64,000 nt of DNA. Origin: Muribaculaceae bacterium. GTDB taxonomy: Bacteria > Bacteroidota > Bacteroidia > Bacteroidales > Muribaculaceae. The notes beneath the pieces are model-generated. The model searched no databases and had not been told where the DNA came from. It saw only the letters and a program-made list of their open reading frames with translations. Positions 63,782 to 64,000 of the stretch are shown piece by piece. The DNA is taken from contig JAFQAS010000014.1 in the NCBI GenBank assembly GCA_017399915.1, forward strand, positions 1 to 64,000, read 5' to 3'. The position numbers and the translations under genes were made by a program. How positions within the stretch are numbered: position 1 is the stretch's first letter; each line of letters opens with the position of its first letter.

Positions 63782-64000
63782 TATGATGCGAATAAACTTC
63801 TTTTTCGGCATAACACCTCGTTTATTACTTGGTGTATAATTCTATGAATTCTTATCTCTTGTAATGCTTTTGCCACCCCATCAAGTGTTGTTTTAAATTT
63901 CTTATCACCATACAATCCAATGGCATATATTTCCCCGTTTTATATTGGTTGTTTCTATCCTTGTGGCGTTTGTGTCGTTGGGCGAGAAAGGATATCAAAC
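63782..64000 (-). other. Window end, no secure gene
   Basis: On the minus strand a frame of about 50 codons is open from near 63935 to a TAA at 63781-63783, with peptide text such as GDKKFKTTLDGVAKALQEI and a basic end (CRKRSLFAS). It has no start codon in place, and a TAA precedes it in frame. It may be the frameshifted or decayed 3' end of a gene lying to the right of the window. I cannot name it. Confidence 0.3.

Overview
The window looks like chromosomal DNA of an anaerobic Bacteroidota bacterium, most likely order Bacteroidales and possibly a gut Muribaculaceae-type lineage. The family-level guess is an inference. The order is supported by promoters with the Bacteroidota-type -7 box TAnnTTTG paired with an upstream TTTG/TTG, weak or absent Shine-Dalgarno sequences, many secreted proteins ending in Bacteroidales-style C-terminal sorting-like tails, BspA-type leucine-rich repeat proteins, a dimeric GlyRS, and the gene order ftsX - DUF3098 - uppP - truB - queA. 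No tRNA gene, CRISPR array, prophage or complete insertion sequence was recognised, apart from one REP-associated tyrosine transposase locus.

Layout. Bases 1-31 are the 5' end of a 16S rRNA gene on the minus strand, with two tandem promoters behind it. Then follow a stand-alone trpB, yraN and a family 2 glycosyltransferase. Between 3.9 and 9.3 kb lie a secreted beta-propeller protein, a very long amidase_3 protein and a nitroreductase. Between 9.4 and 13.7 kb are an iron-type alcohol dehydrogenase, a TPR protein, two unknown membrane proteins and a metallo-beta-lactamase-fold protein. Bases 13.8-18.3 kb hold a GHL10 glycosidase-like protein followed by two small secreted proteins. A WD40 protein with an apparent frameshift follows, then parC and mntP, a repeat-rich gap, an LRR protein, a DcaP-like porin, glyS, an FKBP lipoprotein, a second LRR protein and a TetR regulator.

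Bases 32.9-39.4 kb form a coherent aspartate/C4-dicarboxylate block: aspartate beta-decarboxylase with an odd Cys-rich insert, the aspartate:alanine exchanger AspT, a divergent SLC13-type dicarboxylate transporter and a second DcaP-like porin. The porin could admit dicarboxylates to the periplasm, the SLC13 carrier could move them across the inner membrane, and AspT plus the decarboxylase could generate proton motive force. An SLC1-type carrier and an acetyl-CoA hydrolase/CoA-transferase family enzyme at 48-51 kb fit the same anaerobic acid metabolism. At 39.5-40.5 kb a RAYT gene sits between inverted arrays of about 100-bp palindromic repeats.

Bases 41.1-48.1 kb hold an AraC regulator divergent from a six-gene TolC/HlyD/ABC-2 exporter resembling E. 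coli YbhFSR with its double ATPase split into two genes. Next come miaB, an MFS carrier, and a TonB-dependent receptor with a His-rich mature N-terminus behind a small His-rich protein, which is a candidate metal (zinc or copper) uptake unit. The last 7 kb is a housekeeping run from ftsX to queA, followed by a DUF2148 protein, a YigZ-family protein and a secreted esterase.
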